From positions 1 through 60,234 of the forward strand of contig NZ_BAYD01000060.1 in assembly GCF_000685075.1 (NCBI RefSeq): DNA of 60,234 nt. The letters run 5' to 3'. The translations under genes and the position numbers were made by a program. The notes under the pieces were generated by a model. That model did no database searches and had not been told where the DNA came from. It was given only the letters and a program-made list of their open reading frames with translations. This DNA comes from Paraburkholderia oxyphila NBRC 105797. GTDB taxonomy: Bacteria; Pseudomonadota; Gammaproteobacteria; Burkholderiales; Burkholderiaceae. Positions 7,630-15,274 of this stretch are shown piece by piece; position 1 is the stretch's first letter; every line of letters begins with the position of its first letter.

Positions 7630-9954
7630 ATGGTCGAGAGCAAGCGTTTGTACACGTCGCCTCGGCGGCGTCCACTGAGTGTATGCGCGCCGGCGGCGGT
7701 CATGCTTTTGTCAACCTATGCAGTACTCGAAAGCAAGGACGCTCTCGCGCAGGAAGTCGACGCGGCCAAGCCGGTGGTGTTCATGGTTGCACTCGCGGAC
7801 GATGCCGCGAGCAGCGATCCTGTTGCACGCCCCGTGACGACCGACGCTTCGGGGAGCACCGTGTATGCCGTCGCGGCCTCGACGGACGTGCCCCAAAACA
7901 CCGTGAGCGACACTACTGGCGTTCCGGTTTCGTCTCCTCCCGCTGCTCCCGCGCCAGTGCAGCAAGCGCAGGAAAATAGCTCCACGCAGCCTGGACCGCA
8001 ACCCCCACCGCAACCCGCACCGGTTGCGCCGCAAATGCAGTTGCCCACGACCGGCAACGGTCCGCAGCCCGGCGAAGATTTGCGCCATCAGATCTTTGGC
8101 CTCGCAACGAGTGGCGGCGCGAACCGTGCGCTCGAAGAAGCCAGGAAGCGCCCCGATGTGTTCTCGCCAGTCGATCTCGCGGAGATCGAGGAACTCGCGA
8201 TCCGGCAAGAAGTGCGGGGCGGCCGCTCCAAGGTTCGCGCAATGACGAGCACCGACCGCTTCGATTCGCTCGATGCCGCCATTCGTCATGCGGAAGAGTT
8301 CGACAAGCATCTGCCGAATACGCCGGAGTACGCGCAAGTGCGCGCATCGCTTGCCGGCGACCGCACCGTTGCGTATGCCGCGCGCGGGCGCATGGAAGAC
8401 GCCGTCGCCGTGTTCGAAACCATCCCGCAGAATTCGGAGGTGTCGGCCGAGGCCCTTGCGTCGGTGGGCGACGCCTATTCTTATTTACAGGAGCCGGCCA
8501 AGTCGGAGGTGGTGTATCGCCGTGCCATCGAAGAGACGCGCGCGGGGCCCGCCGACGCTGCAACGCTCGGCTACCAGTACGGCTCGCACACGCGTCTGAT
8601 CGATCTGCGCGAAGGCCTGTTCTATGCACTCACCGATCAGAACAAATATACGCAGGCCCACCAGGTGCTCGACGACATTCATGCCGGCCTGCCGCCGGCC
8701 GACGAGGTGCATCCGTGGGATCCCGCTAACGACGACTATCTGCGCTACTACCGTCTGCTCGCGCAGTATCAGATTTACATTGGCCAGACGAGTGAAGGCA
8801 TGGCCGGATTGCAGCGGCTCGAACAGCAGGTGCCGTTCAACGCGGAAGTGCGCGACGCGCAGGCCGACGCGGTGCTCGGCACGGGCCAGACGCGGCACGC
8901 ACGCGACATGTATTCCGTGACGTTGACGGATCATCCGGACAACATCGAGGCACTGGCCGGTCTCGGGCGCGCATCGATTGCGCTCGAAGACTATGCCAAC
9001 GCGCACCGGATCAATACCGCTTTCGATGACACGTTCCCCGAGAACGGCTCCGTGCGCAGCTTCAAGCGCGACTATCAGGCCTACCTCGCGCCGGTTTTGA
9101 CGGTCGACGTCAACGGCGAGCATGGTGCCTCGGCGCTGGCGGACAACGAGTTCAGCATCGACACGACCCTGTATTCGCCGCCGATCTTCGACAACTGGCG
9201 CGTCTTTTCCCATACGTTCTATGGCTATGCGAACACGGACATCGGCAATGTCAGCCGGACCCGCACCGGTGTTGGCGGCGATTATCGTAATGGCGCGCTG
9301 ACTGTGACCGGCGAGGTGACGCGTTCGATGGGCAGCGATGGACGAACCGGTGGCAACGGCGAAGTCTCGTATGCGTTCAACGACTATTGGTCGGCGAGCG
9401 CCGGCGTCGACAGCGACAGTAACGCGCTGCCCATGAAGGCGTACCTCAACCATATCTGGGGGAAAACCGCGGAGGCCAGCCTCAATTTCACGGACACCGA
9501 TCAGCGTTCGGCGTCGCTGTCTTACACCGCTGCGCGCTACAGCGACTCGAACTTCAATCAGGAGATCGCGTTGAGCGGGACGCAGCGCGTATTCACGACG
9601 GCGAACCAGTTCGTGAATATTTCGCTGAACCTCAGTACGGATAGCAACACGATTACCAATGCGGCTTATTTCGCGCCTTCGCGCGACTACACCGCGGAAG
9701 TGGTCGCCATGCACCAATGGGCGATCTGGCGCAGCGGGGAGAAAGACCTGGTGCAGCGTTTCTATTTGACCGCGGGCGCCTATAACCAGCGCGGCTTCGG
9801 TACGAGCGCGGAAGTGGGGGCCCGTATCGAACACGCGTGGACGTTCAGTCACGACATCACGCTCAAGTATGGCTTCGGTGTGCTCAGTCACACGTACGAC
9901 GGAACGCGTGAATTTTCGGAGATCGCCTATGCCACGCTCACGGTTCCCTTCTGA
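7630..9954 (+). CDS. pgaA: poly-beta-1,6-N-acetylglucosamine export porin PgaA
   Basis: Outer membrane secretin-like porin of the PNAG exopolysaccharide system, 774 residues. It has a long signal peptide (VCAPAAVMLLSTYAVLESKDALAQ), a Pro/Gln-rich low-complexity linker (about residues 90-140), a periplasmic superhelix of TPR units (about 150-500, with pairs such as ALASVGDAYSYLQEPAKSEVVYRRAI and ALAGLGRASIALEDYANAHRINTAF), and a C-terminal 16-strand barrel ending in EIAYATLTVPF, with the terminal Phe typical of Bam substrates. Start 7630 is chosen because the signal peptide begins there and AAGGGG lies upstream; a longer frame from 7525 reads as non-signal sequence. PgaB follows after a 26-base gap. 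The order pgaABCD is canonical. Confidence 0.92.
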   Translation: MVESKRLYTSPRRRPLSVCAPAAVMLLSTYAVLESKDALAQEVDAAKPVVFMVALADDAASSDPVARPVTTDASGSTVYAVAASTDVPQNTVSDTTGVPVSSPPAAPAPVQQAQENSSTQPGPQPPPQPAPVAPQMQLPTTGNGPQPGEDLRHQIFGLATSGGANRALEEARKRPDVFSPVDLAEIEELAIRQEVRGGRSKVRAMTSTDRFDSLDAAIRHAEEFDKHLPNTPEYAQVRASLAGDRTVAYAARGRMEDAVAVFETIPQNSEVSAEALASVGDAYSYLQEPAKSEVVYRRAIEETRAGPADAATLGYQYGSHTRLIDLREGLFYALTDQNKYTQAHQVLDDIHAGLPPADEVHPWDPANDDYLRYYRLLAQYQIYIGQTSEGMAGLQRLEQQVPFNAEVRDAQADAVLGTGQTRHARDMYSVTLTDHPDNIEALAGLGRASIALEDYANAHRINTAFDDTFPENGSVRSFKRDYQAYLAPVLTVDVNGEHGASALADNEFSIDTTLYSPPIFDNWRVFSHTFYGYANTDIGNVSRTRTGVGGDYRNGALTVTGEVTRSMGSDGRTGGNGEVSYAFNDYWSASAGVDSDSNALPMKAYLNHIWGKTAEASLNFTDTDQRSASLSYTAARYSDSNFNQEIALSGTQRVFTTANQFVNISLNLSTDSNTITNAAYFAPSRDYTAEVVAMHQWAIWRSGEKDLVQRFYLTAGAYNQRGFGTSAEVGARIEHAWTFSHDITLKYGFGVLSHTYDGTREFSEIAYATLTVPF

Positions 9955-9980
9955 CCTTGAAATCCGAGAGGAGGCGGGCG

Positions 9981-12068
9981 ATGCAATCTCGTCGAGGTTT
10001 TATTTGTAGCTGTCTGGGTGCGATGGCAGGCTGTTCGCTGTTTCCATCGCTGGCGCCCGCGAAACTGATCGACATCCTCCCGCCGGCCGATCCGGCCGAT
10101 GGCAAGACTTTTCGCGTGATCTGCTTTCACGACGTGCGCGACAACCTGCGCGCCGAGTTCCATACGAACAGCATGATCGACCCGTATGCGGTCGACACCG
10201 GCACGTTGACATCGATTTTTTCGTGGCTCGATACGAACCATTACAACCCGGTGACGTTCAGCGCGATTGTGGCGTCGCGCAGCGGTGGCGCGCCATTGCC
10301 GCCGCGCGCCGTGCTGCTGACTTTCGACGACGGCTTCAAGAGCCACCATGACAAGGTGCTGCCGCTGCTGAGGCAGTTCAGGTATCCCGGTGTCATGGGG
10401 ATCGTTACGTCGTGGATCGATACGCCCGCAGATTCGGGTATCCGGCTATCGGACACCGTGGTCGTGCCGCGCGACACGTTCATGTCGTGGGACGACTTGC
10501 GCAACGTGGCGTCGTCGGGGCTCGTCGAGTTGGCGTGCCATACGCACGACCTGCATCACGGCGCCGTTGCTAATCCTCAGGGCAACGAACTGCCGGCGGC
10601 CACTTCGCATCTGTACCTGAAAGACCAGCAGCGCTACGAGACCGATGCCGAGTTCGAGTCGCGCGTGCGTGGCGACCTGGGCAATTGCATGCGTCAGGTA
10701 AAGCAGCAGACGGGCGTGTCGATCCGCTCGATGGTATGGCCTTATGGGGCGCAGAATCTGACCGTGCGCACCGTGTCTGCGCGCCTTGGCATGCCCACGC
10801 AGTTTACGCTCGAGTCTGGTCCGAATACGCCGGACATTCCGCTCGATCGCCTGCGCCGCATTCTTGCGACGTACGACATCGACGTGGGCGATTTCGAGCG
10901 CTCGATGCGCGAGCCTGCTCAAAACCGCGGCGAAATCAATCCGGTGGAGCGCCCCGTCGTGGTATCGCTCGACGATGTCTACGATCCTTCGCCCGACGCG
11001 CAGGAGAAGAAGCTCGGCGCGCTGATCGAACGCATGTATCGATTGAAGCCGAGTTCGGTTTACCTGCAGGCCTATTCGGATCCTTCGCGCTCGGGACTGG
11101 CGCGCGCGCTCTATTTCCCGAACCGGCATTTGCCGATGCGCTCCGACTTGTTCTGCCGCGCGGCCTGGCAGTTGAATACGCGCGCCAATGTGGAGGTTTA
11201 TGCCTGGATGCCGGTGCTCGCATACGCGGTGCCGGAGAAGCTCAACGGGCGCGTCGAGTTCGTCACGGCGGCCGCGGGCAGCACCTTGCCGCCCGGCGCG
11301 TCGGGCGTGCCCCGGCTCAGTCCTTTCGATCCGGCGGCGCGCGCCTACGTGCGCGATCTGTATGAGGACCTCGGCAAGTACTCGGCATTCAACGGCGTGC
11401 TGTTCGGCGAGGACGCGATGCTCAGCGATTTCGAGGACGACGGGCGGCACGCGCGCCAGACCTATGCAAGCTGGGGCTTGCCGGGCAATGTCGAGCAGAT
11501 TCGCGCCAATCGGGAGACGATGAAGCGCTGGGGCACGCAGAAGACCCGCTATCTGCTCGACCTCACGAAGGAGCTGCGCCAGATCGTGCTGGACAGCCAG
11601 AACAGCGACGAAGTGCTGACCGTGCGCACGATCTTTCCCGATGTCTTGCTGGACCCAGGCAACGAGCCGCGCTATGCGCAAAACTATCCGACCTTTGTGA
11701 GCGCGTACGATTTCGTGGGTCTGCTCGCGATGCCGTCGCGACAGGGCATCACTTCGGTGGACAGCTGGCTCGACAAGCTCGGCCGGGTGGTGCAGGCCGT
11801 GCCGGATGGCCCGCGCCGCACGGTCTTTCTCCTCGAAGCAACCGATGCCCAAACGGGCGACAGTGTGCCGACCGCGCGCCTGACCGATCAGATGCGCCAT
11901 CTGCGCGAGGAGGGCATGGTGAGTTACGGGTACTACCCCGACAACTTCGCACGCGATCTGCCGAATGCGGTCGCATTAACCGACGTCATGTCGACGCGCC
12001 AGCGCCTCGATCCCGCAGCGATCAATGTGCTGCTCAAAGGTGCTCAGGCCGGAGGGGTACGGCAATGA
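9981..12068 (+). CDS. pgaB: poly-beta-1,6-N-acetyl-D-glucosamine N-deacetylase PgaB
   Basis: Periplasmic lipoprotein-type enzyme of 695 residues that partly deacetylates PNAG during export. The N-terminal carbohydrate esterase 4 domain carries LLTFDDGF (catalytic and metal Asp, about residue 115) and HTHDLHH (metal His pair, about 187). The C-terminal half is the glycoside-hydrolase-like domain with VVSLDDVYDP, VYAWMPVL and GVLFGEDAMLSDFED. The ATG at 9981 follows GAGAGGAGG; an upstream TTG at 9957 would add eight residues but lacks that site. The signal peptide starts QSRRGFICS, which fits a twin-arginine motif, with a possible lipobox AMAGC. The stop overlaps the pgaC start (ATGA). Length fits the family. 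Confidence 0.93.
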   Translation: MQSRRGFICSCLGAMAGCSLFPSLAPAKLIDILPPADPADGKTFRVICFHDVRDNLRAEFHTNSMIDPYAVDTGTLTSIFSWLDTNHYNPVTFSAIVASRSGGAPLPPRAVLLTFDDGFKSHHDKVLPLLRQFRYPGVMGIVTSWIDTPADSGIRLSDTVVVPRDTFMSWDDLRNVASSGLVELACHTHDLHHGAVANPQGNELPAATSHLYLKDQQRYETDAEFESRVRGDLGNCMRQVKQQTGVSIRSMVWPYGAQNLTVRTVSARLGMPTQFTLESGPNTPDIPLDRLRRILATYDIDVGDFERSMREPAQNRGEINPVERPVVVSLDDVYDPSPDAQEKKLGALIERMYRLKPSSVYLQAYSDPSRSGLARALYFPNRHLPMRSDLFCRAAWQLNTRANVEVYAWMPVLAYAVPEKLNGRVEFVTAAAGSTLPPGASGVPRLSPFDPAARAYVRDLYEDLGKYSAFNGVLFGEDAMLSDFEDDGRHARQTYASWGLPGNVEQIRANRETMKRWGTQKTRYLLDLTKELRQIVLDSQNSDEVLTVRTIFPDVLLDPGNEPRYAQNYPTFVSAYDFVGLLAMPSRQGITSVDSWLDKLGRVVQAVPDGPRRTVFLLEATDAQTGDSVPTARLTDQMRHLREEGMVSYGYYPDNFARDLPNAVALTDVMSTRQRLDPAAINVLLKGAQAGGVRQ

Positions 12069-13333
12069 TGCATATCGTGATCAACCGGCTGCAGGACTTT
12101 ATTTTCTTCTACCCGTTCTTCATGTCGTATCTGTGGATGATCGGGGGGACAGTGCATTTCCTCGCGCTCGAGCATGGACGGTCACGCTCGCCGAGCGCAT
12201 TGAGAATGGCGGGGATGCCGAAGGTGGCCGTCATTGTGCCGTGCTTCAACGAAGAGATGAATGCACGCCGCGTGTTTCATCATCTCGCGACACTGAAGTA
12301 CCCCAATTACGAAATCATCGCAGTCAACGACGGCAGCCGCGACCGCACGGGCGAGGTACTGAACCAGCTCGCCGCCGAAATTGCGCATCTGACCGTTATT
12401 CACCATTCAAAGAACGAGGGCAAGGCGATTGGCCTGACCACTGCCGCGTCGCTCACCAACGCGCCTTACCTCATGTGCATCGACGGCGACTCGCTGCTCG
12501 GCGAGGATGCGATCGAATGGATGCTCGAGCACTTCATCTCCGACCAGAACGTGGGCGCGGTGACCGGCAACCCGCGCATCCGCACGCGCACGTCGCTGCT
12601 CGGCCGCATGCAGGTGGGCGAATTTTCCTCGATCGTCGGACTGATCAAGCGCACGCAGCAGGTCTATGGACGCATCTTCACCGTCTCGGGCGTCATCACG
12701 ATGTTTCGCAAGAGTGCGCTCGCCGATGTCGGCTACTGGAGTTCCGACATGCTGACCGAGGATATCGACATCAGCTGGAAGCTGCAGTGCAACGACTGGC
12801 GTGTGGCCTACGAGCCGCATGCACTGAGCTGGATCCTCATGCCGGAGACGCTCAAGGGGCTCTACAAGCAGCGCCTGCGGTGGGCCAAGGGCGGCATTCA
12901 GGTGTTGTTCAAGTATGCGGGCAGGCTCCTGTTCGGGCAGCGCCTGATGATGTGGCCGCTTTTTGTCGAGTACGCGCTCGGCATCGCCTGGGCCTATTCG
13001 ATGGCGTTCATTCTGCTGCTCTCGCTTGTCAACGCGTTCTACACGTTGCCGCCGGACTGGCACGTCTCGCTGCTGCCGCACTGGCACGGCATGCTGCTGG
13101 TGGCGACCTGCGTGCTGCAGATCATCGTCGGCTGCGTGATTGACCGGCGCTACGACGAGAAGCTGCTGCTCTACGTGATGGACACCGTCTGGTATCCGCT
13201 TGCATTCTGGTTGATCAACATGGTCACCACTGTCGTTGCGCTGCCGGTCATCGCCTTCGGGCGCCGCGGCAAGCGCGCAGTCTGGACTAGCCCTGATCGA
13301 GGTATTCAACATGAACAGCACGCCCGTCATTGA
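12065..13333 (+). CDS. pgaC: poly-beta-1,6-N-acetyl-D-glucosamine synthase PgaC
   Basis: Inner membrane family 2 glycosyltransferase of 422 residues that polymerises UDP-GlcNAc. An N-terminal membrane segment (DFIFFYPFFMSYLWMIGGTV) precedes the GT2 domain: VIVPCFNEE at the start, VNDGSRD, the DGD nucleotide/metal motif at about residue 139, TEDID (general base region, about 231) and QRLRW (about 269). At least two membrane segments follow (EYALGIAWAYSMAFILLL and the C-terminal VWYPLAFWLINMVTTVVALPVIAF). It overlaps pgaB by 4 bases and pgaD by 23 bases, so the four proteins are translationally coupled. PgaC works with PgaD under c-di-GMP control in E. coli; that is established for the family and inferred here. 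Confidence 0.95.
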   Translation: MMHIVINRLQDFIFFYPFFMSYLWMIGGTVHFLALEHGRSRSPSALRMAGMPKVAVIVPCFNEEMNARRVFHHLATLKYPNYEIIAVNDGSRDRTGEVLNQLAAEIAHLTVIHHSKNEGKAIGLTTAASLTNAPYLMCIDGDSLLGEDAIEWMLEHFISDQNVGAVTGNPRIRTRTSLLGRMQVGEFSSIVGLIKRTQQVYGRIFTVSGVITMFRKSALADVGYWSSDMLTEDIDISWKLQCNDWRVAYEPHALSWILMPETLKGLYKQRLRWAKGGIQVLFKYAGRLLFGQRLMMWPLFVEYALGIAWAYSMAFILLLSLVNAFYTLPPDWHVSLLPHWHGMLLVATCVLQIIVGCVIDRRYDEKLLLYVMDTVWYPLAFWLINMVTTVVALPVIAFGRRGKRAVWTSPDRGIQHEQHARH

Positions 13334-13895
13334 CCTCTCCCTGCACGCCCCGCAACAGATCATCTCCGACAAGGGCATCGCGCGCGGTGTCCTGCTGGTT
13401 CTGTGGTTCAGGCTGCTGCGGCCGGCCTGCGTCGGCTCGATGTGGGCGGGTATTACGATCTACGCCTATCGCTATCTGTTGCCGTTCGAGGAGGGCGACC
13501 TTTCCTGGCCCGAACTGGTGTCGTATTTCGCGGCGATTGGCGCCATCGCCTCGGTTTTGACGATGTGGATGATACTCGCGCGCGTGGCGCACCCGTTTGC
13601 CTCGAAGTCGCGCACGCAGCGTCTGCTGCGCCGCAAGGCCGGGCTGACGGTCGAGCCTGGACCGTTCGCCGGGGCCGCTTCGCGCGAGTTGAACTCCGTA
13701 GCCCGGGTGTTCGTGGCCTCGCATGACGCAAATGGGCTGATCGCGGCGCTGCGCGTGCTGTCTGTAGCGGGAGCGGCTACGAGTGGTGGGGGCGCTGCGG
13801 GCGAGCGCGAATCCACGGGGTGCACCTACGGCAACCCGAAGCAGACGGTGTACACGGTCGCGGCCAAGCCGTCGCTCCGGACGCCAAGGCATTGA
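13311..13895 (+). CDS. pgaD: PNAG biosynthesis auxiliary membrane protein PgaD
   Basis: Small partner of PgaC, 194 residues. It has two membrane segments (about residues 35-55, and 72-95 around YFAAIGAIASVLTMWMILARVAH) after the short N-terminal VIDLSLHAPQQ region seen in PgaD proteins. The ATG at 13311 follows GAGG and lies within the 3' end of pgaC. E. coli PgaD is about 137 residues; here a C-terminal cytoplasmic extension (about residues 115-194) is Ala/Gly/Ser rich near VLSVAGAATSGGGAAGE and ends in a basic tail. In E. coli, PgaC and PgaD together bind c-di-GMP. The call rests on position, topology and the N-terminal motif. Confidence 0.88.
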   Translation: MNSTPVIDLSLHAPQQIISDKGIARGVLLVLWFRLLRPACVGSMWAGITIYAYRYLLPFEEGDLSWPELVSYFAAIGAIASVLTMWMILARVAHPFASKSRTQRLLRRKAGLTVEPGPFAGAASRELNSVARVFVASHDANGLIAALRVLSVAGAATSGGGAAGERESTGCTYGNPKQTVYTVAAKPSLRTPRH

Positions 13896-15263
13896 GTGGG
13901 CAGGCCGATGCGCTGCCACGGCAAAGCGGACGCCGACATGGATCGCACCATCGAGCGTGCCGGGCGCCGCCGCCGATCCGGCTGGCTGGCGGCGGCCGGA
14001 TTTGCCCTCGCGGTCGCGCTGTATCCAGCGTCCAGCGGTAGCGCCAGCGCTCAGGTGGTCACTGCGCGGCAGGCGCCGCCCGGGGCGGTGGTGGCCGTGC
14101 CGGCGCTCGGCCTCGGCGACGAGCGGCGCTTCATGCACGGCATCGGGTGGGCGAGCGCCGGCGGCGACAAAAGCTGGGTCTTCTTCAGCAGCTCGGGTCT
14201 GCCGCCACGCGGTGCGAATCGTGACGGCAGCTGGCCGCACGACGTCTATGTTGGCGCGTGGTCGCCGGGGCATCCGCGCCTCGCGGGCGTGCATATTTTC
14301 ATCAGCCGTCCGGAGGCGCAGGAGCCCGTGTCAGTCGCGCAAAACACCCAGGGCAATATCTTCGTCAGCTTCGAGGACGGCTGGAACACGCCGAACGAAG
14401 TCAGCCAGCGTTACGGCGTCTATCGATCGAACCTGGCGCCCATCAAGCCCTATCCGAACGATGTCGAGTCGGGCGGCCATTCGGGTCATGTGGCCGCGGT
14501 TGGCGAGCGCTTCGTCGTGTTCTATTCGGAAGACTGGGTGGACGGTGGCGGTGTCGACAATCTCGGCACCGGCAACGGCGTGTATGTGAAGGTCTACGAC
14601 GGCTCGGGCAAGCTGTTGCGGCACGAGAACGTGGCGGTACATGTTCGCGAATGGTGGCCCATGATTGCGGGCTCGTCGACCAAGGCGCTCCTCGTCTGGC
14701 AGAAGTACATTCCCGGCGAGATCGTCGCGCAACTGGAGTTTGCCGTGTACGACCCGGTGAGCGGCAAGCTCGAGCGGCCGGAGGATGGGGTTAATGTTTT
14801 CCGGGTGCAGTACTACACGTATGCTGCCGCCTGGGTGCCCGCTGCGAACCGCTTCGTGCTGGAAGCGACGCTGGACAACGGGCGCACTTCGATACTGCTG
14901 ATCGACGAAGCCGGGCACGTCACGGCAAAACTCGAATGTCTGCCCGCCTCCGTGCGCGAGTCGAGCATCGCGGTGGATGGCAACGTCGCGTACGTGCCCA
15001 CGCGCGATGGCCGCTTGATGGCGCTTGCGCTGACCGGAAGCACGATCGACCTGCACGGCATGATGCGTGCTCCGTTTGCATGGGGCAACACGGGTGCGAT
15101 CGGTATTCCGTATGGTCCCGGCACGGTTCATTTTGTCTCGCTTTCGCCGGTTGGCTTGCGTGAAGCGAACTTCAACGTGCACAACGAGGTGGCGCCTTCC
15201 GCATCGGATCGCTGCGGCCCCGAGCGTGCAGCAAAGCAGTCGGATGTCTCGACGAACGACTAA
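13896..15263 (+). CDS. unknown exported protein in the pga locus, possibly beta-propeller
   Basis: I do not recognise the family. The frame starts with GTG right after the pgaD stop, with AAGG six bases before it; ATG at 13908 or 13938 are alternatives, and 13938 gives the cleanest signal peptide (basic MDRTIERAGRRRR, then WLAAAGFALAVALYPASSGSASAQ). The mature part of about 400 residues is rich in Trp, Tyr and Gly. It has repeated short beta-like segments (DVYVGAWSPGHP, NIFVSFEDGWN, RFVVFYSEDWV, ALLVWQKYIP, YTYAAAWVPAANRFVLEATL, VAYVPTRDGRLMALAL), suggesting a beta-propeller. It lies between pgaD and glmS with gaps of 0 and 11 bases, so it is very likely part of the exopolysaccharide operon, perhaps binding or modifying the polymer. 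Confidence 0.75.
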   Translation: MGRPMRCHGKADADMDRTIERAGRRRRSGWLAAAGFALAVALYPASSGSASAQVVTARQAPPGAVVAVPALGLGDERRFMHGIGWASAGGDKSWVFFSSSGLPPRGANRDGSWPHDVYVGAWSPGHPRLAGVHIFISRPEAQEPVSVAQNTQGNIFVSFEDGWNTPNEVSQRYGVYRSNLAPIKPYPNDVESGGHSGHVAAVGERFVVFYSEDWVDGGGVDNLGTGNGVYVKVYDGSGKLLRHENVAVHVREWWPMIAGSSTKALLVWQKYIPGEIVAQLEFAVYDPVSGKLERPEDGVNVFRVQYYTYAAAWVPAANRFVLEATLDNGRTSILLIDEAGHVTAKLECLPASVRESSIAVDGNVAYVPTRDGRLMALALTGSTIDLHGMMRAPFAWGNTGAIGIPYGPGTVHFVSLSPVGLREANFNVHNEVAPSASDRCGPERAAKQSDVSTND

Positions 15264-15274
15264 GGGAGGCGATC

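Noticed and set aside
7088..7675. Possible 195-codon minus-strand gene in the gap before pgaA
   Set aside because: Low-complexity Ser/Thr/Arg composition, no domain, and it runs into the pgaA start; the region fits a regulatory gap better.
8485..9891. A 468-codon minus-strand frame inside pgaA
   Set aside because: Antisense shadow of pgaA with biased composition and no motif; pgaA has signal peptide, TPR and barrel features.
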